Assembly (NCBI RefSeq): GCF_024158745.1
Contig: NZ_JAMZAW010000035.1
Coordinates: 1 to 64,000, forward strand
Length of the DNA: 64,000 nucleotides
DNA from: Paenibacillus tyrphae
GTDB taxonomy: Bacteria; Bacillota; Bacilli; Paenibacillales; NBRC-103111
Direction: 5' to 3'
Shown: positions 34,113 through 41,406 of the stretch, one piece after another
Layout: every line of letters begins with the position of its first letter
How positions within the stretch are numbered: the stretch's first letter is position 1
Translations under genes and position numbers: made by a program
The notes under the pieces: model-generated
The model's database searches: none
The model's input: the letters and a program-made list of their open reading frames with translations, nothing else
What the model was told of the DNA's origin: nothing

Positions 34113-34127
34113 ACTTAACCGTATTCT

Positions 34128-34180
34128 CCCCGGCTTTGCCGGGGATGTGTAGCCCTTGCGCGGCACGCGCCTTATCCTGC
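34128..34180 (+). other. oriT core with nic site
   Basis: From left: hairpin CCCCGGC-TTT-GCCGGGG, then inverted repeat GCGCG-GCA-CGCGC (34158-34170), then TATCCTG|C (34173-34180). The last matches the YATCCTG|Y nic consensus of IncP/MOBP relaxases, and an inverted repeat just before nic is also typical. The cut would lie between 34179 and 34180. The + strand rightwards would enter the recipient first, leaving the transfer genes last, which is the usual plasmid order. Confidence 0.75.
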
Positions 34181-34210
34181 CTTAGAAACCTACCCACGAA
34201 TTCCGGGTAG
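34181..34210 (-). terminator. hairpin terminator after the 34.2 kb gene
   Basis: GAAACCTACCC (left) pairs with GGGTAGGTTTC (right) around a short loop. In the minus direction it follows the stop of the gene at 34214. Its T tract is short, so it may be weak or may also belong to oriT. Confidence 0.5.
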
Positions 34211-34213
34211 GTT

Positions 34214-34501
34214 TCAGCTGCTCCGCAGCGGCCTTCGGGAAATCGCCGTCGTGGTAACGATCCTCCGCGAGCTATCATCCAGCTGAGCCCCTGGGGCCTC
34301 CTCTGGCAAAATCGAGATTGAGGTTCCGCCGCTTATAACTACAATTTCGGAAATTGACGGCTCTAATCCCGCAGGCTCTGAGCGATCCACACGCCAAAGA
34401 CTCTCGGCTGCTTTTGCCGCGGCTTCAAACGTAACATAACCATCTGCCTCGAATTCAACGGTCCCGTCTAAATCGAAAACAACCAATGAATGATTTTCCA
34501 T
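34214..34501 (-). CDS. hypothetical 95-residue protein near oriT
   Basis: Starts MENHSLVVFDLDGTVEFEAD. The FDLDGTV string looks like a HAD motif I, but the protein is far too short for a HAD enzyme and the rest does not fit. Serine-rich basic C-terminus (AISRRPLRSS). First gene on the leading side of oriT. Function unknown. Confidence 0.5.
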   Translation of the reverse strand: MENHSLVVFDLDGTVEFEADGYVTFEAAAKAAESLWRVDRSEPAGLEPSISEIVVISGGTSISILPEEAPGAQLDDSSRRIVTTTAISRRPLRSS

Positions 34502-34540
34502 GTTCACACCAACTTTCTGCCTCGTGTATTGTAGTAGCAT

Positions 34541-35053
34541 TTTCCACTCTTACATTGTAGCCCAAACTAATCACATAAACAACTAAGTTTTATGACCAAG
34601 AAAAACCACATTTTTAAAGGATTATCACGCATTTTATACAAACATATTCATAACGAGATGAAAATTGTTTTATTAACGATTAAAACCTTGTCATATAAGG
34701 ATTATTTAGCATTTTTCATTGAATTTTTCATAACTGCGATGAACGTCCAGATATTTCTTTATGAAAAATTCAGCGAAAAACAGGTATAAATCCTTATGAA
34801 TAAAGGTGTTAGGCGGTCATAATTAATAAAGAATTGAGCAACTGCCAATTGCTCATAATCCAGGTATATCTAGCCGGTTAGAGCAAAATTATTGAGTTTC
34901 TGTATATTCATTTCCTTGCAATAGCTTTCCCTAAACCGTTTTCGAGAGCCATCAAATAATTTTCATAATAGATTTCTGACCATATAAGCTAATAAAAATA
35001 AGGTTTTATTAGGATTTAGTCATAACAAAATTATGAATGCGAAATCATTTAAT
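34541..35053. other. AT-rich non-coding region with many TTATGA motifs
   Basis: No credible gene. At least nine TTATGA/TCATAA hexamers occur between about 34590 and 35035, on both strands, far above expectation. Lies next to the gene for the RacA-like DNA-binding protein and between oriT and rep. Likely a binding region: replication origin, centromere or anchoring site. Confidence 0.5.
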
Positions 35054-35590
35054 TTACTTCCAAAACTCCCACCACTTTTTTTCTGCGACTCTCTGCCGTT
35101 CTTCTAATGCCTCTCGGACGGCCTTCATAAGCAACTCATCTCGACGATTCAAAGACTCTTCAATGTACTGCTGTTGATCCGCAAGCTGTTGGCGTAATTC
35201 CGCTTGTTGTTCATACATTTGCGTTTCCATCCGCTCTAACAAGCTCCGCATATCCTGGAACTGCGTTACTAACTCCAAATAACGCTCATCCGAACGCTTG
35301 TTATCAGCGTGAACGACCATGCTTACCGAACCTGACATGTCCTCCTTTTCCTTGTCATAGAGGGCTTTTGCAACTGTTGCCGCGTTCTCCATCGTCATAC
35401 CATCATCCAACATCACCTTCATTTTGCGGAACACTGGTATATCGCGTTCAACGTAGCATCTTCTATCGTGTTCATCCCTCGCGAACGCATAGCCTTCTGC
35501 CTCTAAAGCCAATGACCATTTTCGCAACGTACTTCTTGAGACGTTCAAGATTGTTGCAACCTCGTTTGCCCAGTATACCTTGTTCTCCAC
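35054..35590 (-). CDS. RacA-like MerR-HTH/coiled-coil protein (DUF3967 type)
   Basis: 178 residues. N-terminal MerR-like helix-turn-helix (YWANEVATILNVSRSTLRKW and RCYVERDIPVF), a long coiled coil (residues about 95-165), and a C-terminal aromatic-basic tail KKWWEFWK suited to membrane binding. RacA of Bacillus has the same plan and tethers DNA to the cell pole. Related proteins are common on Bacillales plasmids and phages. GTG at 35590 is chosen since CGGAGG is 8 bases upstream. Proposed role: anchoring or partition of the plasmid. Confidence 0.7.
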   Translation of the reverse strand: MENKVYWANEVATILNVSRSTLRKWSLALEAEGYAFARDEHDRRCYVERDIPVFRKMKVMLDDGMTMENAATVAKALYDKEKEDMSGSVSMVVHADNKRSDERYLELVTQFQDMRSLLERMETQMYEQQAELRQQLADQQQYIEESLNRRDELLMKAVREALEERQRVAEKKWWEFWK

Positions 35591-35643
35591 CGCGTTCACC
35601 TCCGCGTTACTTATTCCTCACGGAGACGAGCTGTTCCTGCCGG

Positions 35644-35964
35644 TCATAAATCCTGACGATTATTTCTTGCGATATCCCTTGCTTCCTCAGGAGAATAGCC
35701 TTGTTTCGCATAAAAACGCTCTTCATAATTTTGTACCCGACGGTTGATTTTCTCCGGCATCGTCTCGGATGTCCAATTTTCTTCTATAGCTCGCCGTAGA
35801 AAATTAAGAGGGGAATTCACGGGCCTTGGGGATTGCCTCAGAATCAACATTAAATCTAAGGTCCGTTCATACGGCAAGGGCAAAAGAAGCTCCATGACTT
35901 GTTGTGAAGGGTAAGTCAGTGTAGCGATTTGATATGCCATAGCAATTGCTTGGTATCGATCCAT
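35644..35964 (-). CDS. hypothetical 106-residue protein beside the tandem array
   Basis: Starts MDRYQAIAMAYQIATLTYPS with AAAGGAGAG ribosome site. Helical; ends with QGYSPEEARDIARNN. An open frame extends further upstream to 36630, but that part is made of the tandem repeats and has no ribosome site. Gene order array - this gene - RacA-like gene suggests a maintenance role. Confidence 0.65.
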   Translation of the reverse strand: MDRYQAIAMAYQIATLTYPSQQVMELLLPLPYERTLDLMLILRQSPRPVNSPLNFLRRAIEENWTSETMPEKINRRVQNYEERFYAKQGYSPEEARDIARNNRQDL

Positions 35965-35999
35965 TTTGATCTCTCCTTTAGGAATTATAAATTTCGGCT

Positions 36000-36440
36000 T
36001 ACGAGCGAGCCCGGGCCCGACGGATCCGGACGGCCAATTCCTACGGCCGAGAACGTCCCTAGAACGGAGTAAGCCGGTGTGCTCGAGCAGCTGCAGCACG
36101 GCCACGACAGTCCGGACGGCCAGCTCCTGCAGCCAAGAACGACCCGCGAACGGAGTAAGCCGGTATGCTCGAGCAGCTGCAGCGCGGCCGCGACGGTCCG
36201 GACGGCCAGCTCCTGCGACCAGGAACGACCCGCGAACGGAGTAAGCCGGTATGCTCGAGCAGCTGCAGCGCGGCCCCGAAGGTCCAGACAGACAGATCAT
36301 ACGATCAGGAACGAGCAGGAAACGCAGCGTGCCGGTATGCTCGAGCAGCTGCAACGCGGCAGCGACGGTCCGGACGGCCAGCATCCGCGACCAGGAACGA
36401 GCAGGGGACACGGCGTGCCGGTGAGCGTCAGTTCCTGCGG
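36000..36440. repeat. GC-rich tandem array I, 86-bp period
   Basis: GCTCGAGCAGCTGCA recurs at 36081, 36167, 36253 and 36339, exactly 86 bases apart, with partial units at both ends. Each unit also holds TCCGGACGGCCAGC and GGAACGA. The unit length is not a multiple of 3, so it is not coding. Each unit contains palindromes CTCGAG, GCAGCTGC and TCCGGA. Related to array II. Next to DnaA-box-like sites and rep, so possibly part of the origin. Confidence 0.8.
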
Positions 36441-36698
36441 CGCGGATGTTGTGGAGGCCGCAGGTGCGGCCAACAGGTGTAAACAGTGGTCTGGAAGGAG
36501 ACTCATATATATTCGCAGGTAAAAGTCTCCAAAAACAAAACAAACAAAGGCTGTGCATAAAACCAACGGCGGCCGCAGAGTTACCCACAGGGGAAGTAAA
36601 GAAGGACGCTTTGCTAACGCAAAGCACCATCTCCGATTACGGGGAAGGAAAGGCACCCGCCCACCATCCCTACCCCCTGTATATGGAGTATGAACTTT
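36441..36698. other. candidate origin segment with DnaA-box-like sites
   Basis: TGTGCATAA at 36552-36560 is an exact reverse DnaA box (TTATNCACA). TTACCCACA at 36581-36589 has one mismatch. They lie between array I and the end of rep. A run of A/C (CCAAAAACAAAACAAACAAA) precedes them. No gene is seen here. Confidence 0.45.
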
Positions 36699-38168
36699 TT
36701 AATCTGGGCCTTCCGGGTCCGGCTCAGAAGGGGCGCCTTGGTCGACAGCTGACGCAGCTGCTCGATGCTCGATGCGCTGGATTTTCCGCTCCTCGAAATC
36801 AGCATGAATGATAACGGTCGTCGGTTGCCGAATCTGTCCCGTTTTCTCGTCGCTTGTTAGCTCTGGGAAAGGTAGTACATTGTCTTCTTCCGGTTCGCTC
36901 TCTTGCGGCGGTTCCGGAAAGCGCAAAACGGTCATGCCGCAGCGCCCTTTGCGTACTTCCACGATCACACTTCCAGCAGCTTTCAGCTGGCCAAGAGCGG
37001 CCTTAAACGATGTTAGCGGGCAGTTCAAACGCTTCGCAAGCTCCTGCTGCGTTCCTGAAATCTCTTTTTCGACTTCCAACAGCGCAAGTATGTCTGCTCT
37101 CCACTCATGCAGATGCACCCGGTCACGCTCGGATCGTGGTTTTGCGCTCTCCCAATGGTTACGCGTTTGGTAGTAGAAGGGAAGGCCGGTCAGTTCCCGG
37201 ATCTGCTCGGCCTTCGGCGCATGAAGGTTCGACTTGCGGTAGACATAACCTACCTTGTAAACCGCCTCCCGCTGTGTAAACGGCTTTTTGCCAGCTTTTG
37301 CGCCTTTGTCACAGCACGCAATAAACCAATCTTGCAGCGCGACTTCTGCGCGGGCCTGTGGCCAATCAGATGCTTTCATAGCCAGCGCTAGGGTAAGGGC
37401 GGTTTGTTCGCGCTTTCCTTCCGGACAATAAGCGGTGAGAAGATATTGTAGCGCCGAATGACTCATTAGGTCGCCGGTTTGGATGTTCACGTAACCGGCA
37501 TTGTCCGGATCGTAAGGGTGGTTGACTTCCCGCCAATTCTTGAACACATCAAAGTCATACCGGATAACTGGATCAAAGTGAATAAGATTTTGCTCGTTTG
37601 GCGTGCGAAAAATACGATTCGCGCCGACTGCCGCCAAGTCCGCTCCTAAGTCCATCGCCATGTGTCCCATGATAGCCGAATACAATCGGACAGCCCGTTC
37701 CGTCGCTCGAACGGGTTGGGTGAAGAAGTAGGCAATATGAAAGCCTCCGCTTGGCGTGCGAACTACGGCGGTAGGGCAGGGGAGGCCGGCCCGATCGATG
37801 CGGTCGAACACTTCCTGCGGCGTTTCGCCATACTGATCCAGGTCAAATACGAACGCATTCAACCATCGCAACGTTTCCGTAAGGCGCTGATCGCGCCGAT
37901 AATAGCCATTCGGCGTATAGTAGGTTGTATCGACGGTGGAATCCACAAGCACCGCATAGAGAGTCGCCAGCGTGGCCACACTTTTCATGCGCTCTTTGTT
38001 GCCAACGAATACCCATTGACGGTCAACGTCATGTTTTCCGGTTCTCTTACGAGGACCGGACCGCTTCGGAAACTGCTTCATGTGACCACCGTACAGCTCG
38101 GTAAAAAATCGTTCCGCTTGACTGCGCGGTACAAGCGCTTCTTCGTGGTTTATGATTGCTAAAGACAT
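36699..38168 (-). CDS. plasmid replication protein with AEP primase domain
   Basis: 489 residues. An archaeo-eukaryotic primase-type core is suggested by the acidic motif VFDLDQYGE (about residue 112), SGGFHIAYFF (about 144) and RIFRTPNEQNLIHFD (about 190). The C-terminal third contains winged-helix-like segments (GTQQELAKRLNCPLTSFKAA) and an acidic tail. Plasmid Rep proteins of this type start replication at a nearby origin. ATG at 38168 has GGGAGGA 8 bases upstream. The long leader carries two 60-bp direct repeats. Confidence 0.75.
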   Translation of the reverse strand: MSLAIINHEEALVPRSQAERFFTELYGGHMKQFPKRSGPRKRTGKHDVDRQWVFVGNKERMKSVATLATLYAVLVDSTVDTTYYTPNGYYRRDQRLTETLRWLNAFVFDLDQYGETPQEVFDRIDRAGLPCPTAVVRTPSGGFHIAYFFTQPVRATERAVRLYSAIMGHMAMDLGADLAAVGANRIFRTPNEQNLIHFDPVIRYDFDVFKNWREVNHPYDPDNAGYVNIQTGDLMSHSALQYLLTAYCPEGKREQTALTLALAMKASDWPQARAEVALQDWFIACCDKGAKAGKKPFTQREAVYKVGYVYRKSNLHAPKAEQIRELTGLPFYYQTRNHWESAKPRSERDRVHLHEWRADILALLEVEKEISGTQQELAKRLNCPLTSFKAALGQLKAAGSVIVEVRKGRCGMTVLRFPEPPQESEPEEDNVLPFPELTSDEKTGQIRQPTTVIIHADFEERKIQRIEHRAAASAVDQGAPSEPDPEGPD

Positions 38169-38190
38169 CGGGCAGTCCTCCCTTAAAAAT

Positions 38191-38378
38191 GCAATAGGAA
38201 AGCAGGCCCTCGAATACTATTTTCCAAAAATTAGAAAATGTTCGAGCGCTATACGGTTGTTATCTTGAATTAGACCGACTCTGCAACGCTACCAATTACC
38301 AAGTTTCTATGAAAAAAGGCAATAAGAAACTAAGCCCTCGATAGTCATTTTCCAAAAAAAAGGAATTTTATTGAGCGC
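38191..38378 (-). promoter_or_regulatory. rep leader with two 60-bp direct repeats
   Basis: Units at 38191-38250 and 38319-38378 share GCAATA.GAAA, GCCCTCGA, ATTTTCCAAAAA and GAGCGC at the ends. In RNA each unit can pair GCGCTC with GAGGGC, and the inner TTTTC with GAAAA. A T-rich stretch lies in each. The layout suits attenuation or antisense control of rep. Confidence 0.5.
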
Positions 38379-38464
38379 CGGGTGTTTTCTATGGTCTTTA
38401 TGTACTATCTATGATTAAAATGGGGGACAGCTTATTAAGCCGTTCCCATCGCAATCCGAGAACG

Positions 38465-38508
38465 CAAAAAAGCCCTGGTCCTCACCTCACAAGGGAGAAA
38501 CCAGGGCT
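38465..38508 (-). terminator. intrinsic terminator ahead of the rep leader
   Basis: AGCCCTGGT and ACCAGGGCT form a 9-bp stem with a run of T residues on the minus strand. Stops leftward transcripts before rep, separating the rep leader from the region to the right. Confidence 0.75.
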
Positions 38509-38563
38509 CTAGGTCCTACTACAAAATAGTCCTATGTAACTACTTCCAATCGCATCGAAGCGC

Positions 38564-38592
38564 TTGAAATTCAAGCTTCCCAATGATACAAT
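38564..38592 (+). promoter_or_regulatory. strong sigma-A-type promoter
   Basis: TTGAAA (38564-38569) and TACAAT (38587-38592) with an exact 17-base spacer. No gene with a ribosome site follows; the next intrinsic terminator is 250 bases away, which suggests a non-coding transcript. Confidence 0.7.
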
Positions 38593-38598
38593 AAAGGT

Positions 38599-38880
38599 AT
38601 ATTAACTGGTTTACCAGTTTCAACCCATATTGATTGCTGAAAGTAGGTCATTGATTTGAGCGCCTGTTTCGCCGATGGTATGATCGGACGGAGCAGCTTA
38701 GAGCCTAGGAAACTCTAGCCGCTTGAAACGATGGCCTTTTCAGTTGTTAAAAGATTCAGAAGAATCTCGAAAATTCACATTTAATAAACATATAGTAACA
38801 TAGTTTGAGAGAGTAGGGAAGTCGAAAGAAGGAAAAAAGATGTAAGAGCTGCTTCGTTTTGTCGGGGCAGCTCTTTTTGC
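38599..38880 (+). ncRNA. candidate 280-nt non-coding RNA near rep
   Basis: Runs from just after the promoter at 38564-38592 to the terminator at 38845-38878. No open frame with a ribosome site. The middle part has pairing segments, for example GGAGCAGCTTAGAGCC against ACTCTAGCCGCTT. Reads divergently from rep. A role in copy control or incompatibility is possible. Confidence 0.5.
38845..38878 (+). terminator. intrinsic terminator of the candidate ncRNA
   Basis: AGAGCTGC pairs with GCAGCTCT, followed by TTTTT on the plus strand. Confidence 0.75.
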
Positions 38881-38884
38881 GTTT

Positions 38885-39110
38885 CCCCCGATCCTCGCCC
38901 CCCAGGGGGCTTCGGGCAAAGGAACACGGTTCCTCTGCACTCCTTTCTTCACCCCCCGCCCTAAAGGGGGCGGGCCATGCCATAGGGGGCATGGCGGTGT
39001 CAAGCGTCGGTTATAGGAACCGCTCGTCAAGGTCGCTCCGGCATATGCTCCCGGCTCGCCGGTCCGCTATTCCTCGCTCGCTTGACGGCTTGGGCTAGGC
39101 GCTCGGGAGG
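38885..39110. repeat. structured repeat element E, GC-rich
   Basis: The right half (38998-39095) is nearly identical to element F at 54.3 kb: GGAACCGCTCGTCAAGGTCG, GGCATATGCTCCCGGCTC, GGTCCGCTATTCCTC, CTCGCTTGACGGCTT. Read on the minus strand it holds the same core (GAGGAATAGCGGAC, GGGAGCATATGCCG) as elements A-C, closed by CGTCAAG/CTTGACG. The left half has hairpins (CCCCGCCCTaaaGGGGGCGGG, GCCATGCcaTAGGGGGCATGGC). No gene is supported. Confidence 0.65.
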
Positions 39111-39876
39111 GGCGTTTGATCATACATATAGGCTAGTTCGACTCTGACGCTTGCAGCTTAATTTTGAACGTGGTAAGATTTAGTAGTGATATGGCTCATG
39201 TTAGCCATAATGAAGATTAGGGCAAGGATCAACCAACGAGCAAATTCGTAACATCCGAAATGTGTCGGCAGTAAAGGACGCTCCCGTTACTTTTCTGTTG
39301 TACCGCCCAAAGATCAATGACACGGTTGATGTCGTTGACAATCGAAAGCTCTATGAGTGCGTAGAGCATTGTAAATGTTAAATTCCTTCACTCAGCGAAG
39401 GTAAAAAATTTTTCGTAGATTCGTTCGTTCTAAGGATTGATGTCATACACTTCGGGAGCAATAAAAGTGTAGCGACTATAAACAACCACAGGACAAACCG
39501 GTATCGCGGAGAATTTCGAGAAATGGAAAATTGGAGCAGCGCTATCCGTCTGCCCATTTTTAGTCATCCATTCATCTCTCGAAATCTCGGCTACCGTGTT
39601 TGTCTTTTTTAATGCCAAAAAAGACGCATAGATACAGGGCAGAGCTTCGGGAGAGATGGAGAATCCGGGAGCGCTGCCCTGTTGCTGTTTACCGCAAGCT
39701 CGCTTTACCTCGCTTTACTTGCTTTGCCTTGCTTTACCACACTTCACCACCTACAAGCTAAAAGAAAAGGAGAACGTCTACATGAAAATGGGGCAAACCT
39801 CGATTAGTATCAGACTCAATGTTATTGGACTCTTGAAGCTTAATTTTGAATCCAAGAAGCCTTCCTGCCAGTCGTG
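39111..39876. other. low-information region between element E and array II
   Basis: No gene with a ribosome site is found. A stop-bounded frame at about 39220-39376 (plus) reads like part of a protein (NEQIRNIRNVSAVKDAPVTF) but lacks a start, so it may be a gene remnant. A minus frame at 39430-39618 has no convincing ribosome site. The 39.68-39.78 kb stretch is a run of GCTTTACC/CGCTTTAC repeats. Confidence 0.4.
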
Positions 39877-40284
39877 CAGCTGCTGCGAGGGCAAGGCGGT
39901 CCGGACGAACGCCAGCGCCTGCAGCCGGGGACGGAACGGATCCCGGCGTGCCAGTCGGCGCAGCTGATCCGCGACTACGGCGTCCGGACGGCCGCCAGCT
40001 CGCAGCCGGGGACGGGACGGATCCCAGCGTGCCGGTCCGCGCAGCTGATCCGCGACTACAGCACCCGGACGGCCGCCAGCTCGCAGCCGGGGACGGGACG
40101 GATCCCAGCGTGCCGGTCCGCGCAGCTGATCCGCGACTACAGCATCCGGACGGCCGCCAGCTCGCAGCCGGGGACGGGACGGATCCCAGCGTGCCGGTCG
40201 GCGCAGCTGATCCGCGACTACAGTATCCGGACGGCCGCCAGCTCCTGCAGCCGGGGACGGGACGGATCCCGGCGTGCCGGTCGA
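39877..40284. repeat. GC-rich tandem array II, 81-bp period
   Basis: CAGCTGATCCGCGACTA recurs at 39961, 40042, 40123 and 40204, exactly 81 bases apart; a first diverged unit begins at 39877. Units share CGGACGGCCGCCAGCTC and GGGGACGGGACGGATCC. Because 81 is divisible by 3, several frames stay open on both strands, which explains long but false ORFs. A single related unit is at about 40790-40905. Array I shares CAGCTG, CCGGACGGCC and GCAGCC. Confidence 0.8.
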
Positions 40285-40344
40285 TGTGGCTGCCTTGCGG
40301 CCACATCGGTACGAACGGCCGCAAGGCCGAAAGCCTTGGGGGGC

Positions 40345-40533
40345 TTAGCCCTCCAAGGCTTTCTCTGCATCTTCCTCGAATCGGTAATAACCGCTAAGAC
40401 GGTCAAACGGTACTTCTGCGTCATCGTCTTTGTATTTGGCTGTGCGGCCGATGTAGTAACCGGCTGCAGAGCGTAAAACCTTCGGGTTGGAAACCCATTT
40501 CAATTCGGGATACTCGATACCGTCAATCACCAT
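40345..40533 (-). CDS. hypothetical 62-residue protein
   Basis: Starts MVIDGIEYPELKWVSNPKVL with AAAGGAGGT at good spacing. Contains YYIGRTAKYKDDDAEVPFDR and a final helix. Not recognised, though the RSAAGYYIGR segment looks well folded. A 170-bp inverted repeat lies directly upstream. Confidence 0.65.
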   Translation of the reverse strand: MVIDGIEYPELKWVSNPKVLRSAAGYYIGRTAKYKDDDAEVPFDRLSGYYRFEEDAEKALEG

Positions 40534-40572
40534 GTTCAGATGACCTCCTTTAGGGTTTGGTGGAGCTGATCT

Positions 40573-40743
40573 TGCCTATTTTATTTTCAAGGAGCGTTGT
40601 TTTCGACGCAGCAAAATCAGCGTTTCCGCGTTTAGAAATCTAGGGTCTGCCCGCAGGGCTGGCGTAGCCACCCTTGATTTCTAAACGTGGAAATGCTTTG
40701 CTGAATAGTCGAAAACAACAGCGGATTGAAAATAAAATAGGCA
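40573..40743. repeat. 170-bp imperfect inverted repeat
   Basis: Outer arms are an 18-bp perfect match: TGCCTATTTTATTTTCAA (40573-40590) and its complement at 40726-40743. Further pairs: TTGTTTTCGAC with GTCGAAAACAA, and CGTTTAGAAATC with GATTTCTAAACG. A small GC-rich hairpin (CTGCCCGCAGGG) closes it. Sits directly upstream of the gene at 40345-40533. Could be a mini-transposon remnant, a single-strand origin or a single-strand promoter. Confidence 0.75.
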
Positions 40744-40922
40744 GCGCTAACGTACCGTGAAGGAGACTCAGAACGACTGTGATGCGCGGACACGGCGATC
40801 CGGACGGCCGCCAGCGACCGCAGCCGGGGACGGGACGGATCCCGGCGTGCCAGGTCGGCGGAGCTGATGCGCGGCTACTGCGTCCGGATGAGATGCATAA
40901 TTAATATAGGCGTACTCTATGA

Positions 40923-40936
40923 ATATATGATATAAT
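40923..40936 (+). promoter_or_regulatory. extended -10 promoter of the type I toxin locus
   Basis: TGATATAAT provides an extended -10 (TGN then TATAAT) about 55 bases before the toxin ribosome site. No good -35 is seen. Confidence 0.5.
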
Positions 40937-40990
40937 TTCCATGGATGATAACAGAACGGTGGTGGCCTGCGGCAGATTGCCTTTAAGGAG

Positions 40991-41113
40991 GTGAATGCCC
41001 TGGCCACATTTGCAACGCTTTACACCGCCTTAAAGGTACTGGCCCCCTTGCTGAGTCTTTGGTTCAGCGTTCGGAAGCTGTACAGATGGCTCAAGCGTAA
41101 GCGGCGCAAATGA
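40991..41113 (+). CDS. candidate type I toxin, short hydrophobic peptide
   Basis: The frame from GTG at 40991 codes 40 residues: a hydrophobic helix (TLYTALKVLAPLLSLWFSV) and a very basic tail (RKLYRWLKRKRRK). This is the standard shape of membrane-acting type I toxins (Fst, TxpA, BsrG style). The AAGGAGG site is 8 bases before an in-frame CTG at 41000, so translation may start there, giving 37 residues. A 17-codon leader frame from 40941 stops overlapping the GTG. A terminator for each strand flanks the 3' end. No homologue is claimed. Confidence 0.55.
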   Translation: MNALATFATLYTALKVLAPLLSLWFSVRKLYRWLKRKRRK

Positions 41114-41146
41114 AAAAACCACCGTATGCTTAGAGGGCTCGGTGGT
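41114..41146 (-). terminator. terminator for a leftward antisense RNA
   Basis: ACCACCG and CGGTGGT form the stem. On the minus strand the hairpin is followed by TTTTTT (41114-41119 read as complement). It would end an RNA antisense to the toxin mRNA 3' region. Confidence 0.6.
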
Positions 41147-41206
41147 CTTTCCGCTTAATCCGATTTTTCACGCGCCGTGGGCTAATCACAGCTTTGTTAT
41201 CCATCC

Positions 41207-41245
41207 GACCATGAACTGTTGGCGCAGTTTCATGGTCTTTTTTTA
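41207..41245 (+). terminator. terminator of the type I toxin mRNA
   Basis: GACCATGAACTG pairs with CAGTTTCATGGTC, with one bulge, and is followed by TTTTTTT on the plus strand. Confidence 0.8.
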
Positions 41246-41406
41246 TTGTTACCAAAAGTATAACTTTGTACAACTTTATATAACTTTTCTTTTATCTTAA
41301 CACGTATGTAATGCATACGCTACAAAAAAGTGTAAAGAGTACGTTACACTTTTACAAATTTTGGATCACAAAGCACAAATTTTGGAACTCGTCTTTTGTA
41401 TTCTTA

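Larger units (their letters stand above)
41114..41340 (-). ncRNA. candidate antitoxin antisense RNA
   Basis: The toxin mRNA terminator lies at 41207-41245 and a leftward terminator lies at 41114-41146, so two convergent RNAs would overlap by about 100-130 nt. That geometry is known from TxpA/RatA and BsrG/SR4. A promoter is expected near 41270-41340 on the minus strand (candidates TATACT and TGTTAAGAT), but none is strong. Confidence 0.4.

Noticed and set aside
34214..34501. HAD-type phosphatase from the FDLDGTV string
   Set aside because: Only 95 residues and none of the later HAD motifs are present.
34592..34789. 65-codon plus frame in the AT-rich region
   Set aside because: No ribosome site, AT-rich chance frame overlapping the TTATGA motif field.
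35965..36630. Long open frame extending the 35.64 kb gene upstream through the repeats
   Set aside because: It is made of 86-bp repeats that shift frame at each unit, has no ribosome site, and the inner ATG at 35964 has a strong one.
38599..38880. Known riboswitch such as a c-di-GMP class
   Set aside because: The conserved core of c-di-GMP-I (for example CACGCACAGGGCAAACC) or other classes I know is absent, and no gene follows.
38740..39030. 96-codon minus frame through element E
   Set aside because: Crosses the ncRNA terminator and GC-rich hairpins; no ribosome site.
38998..39095. Insertion sequence end
   Set aside because: No transposase frame lies near E or F and no target duplications are seen; the shared core with A-D argues for a structured element.
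36000..40284. CRISPR array
   Set aside because: Whole 81- or 86-bp units are alike with no unique spacers, and no cas genes are present.
39758..40476. Overlapping 180-200-codon frames on both strands through array II
   Set aside because: The unit is 81 bp, a multiple of 3, so open frames repeat by geometry; no ribosome site, and similar frames exist on both strands.
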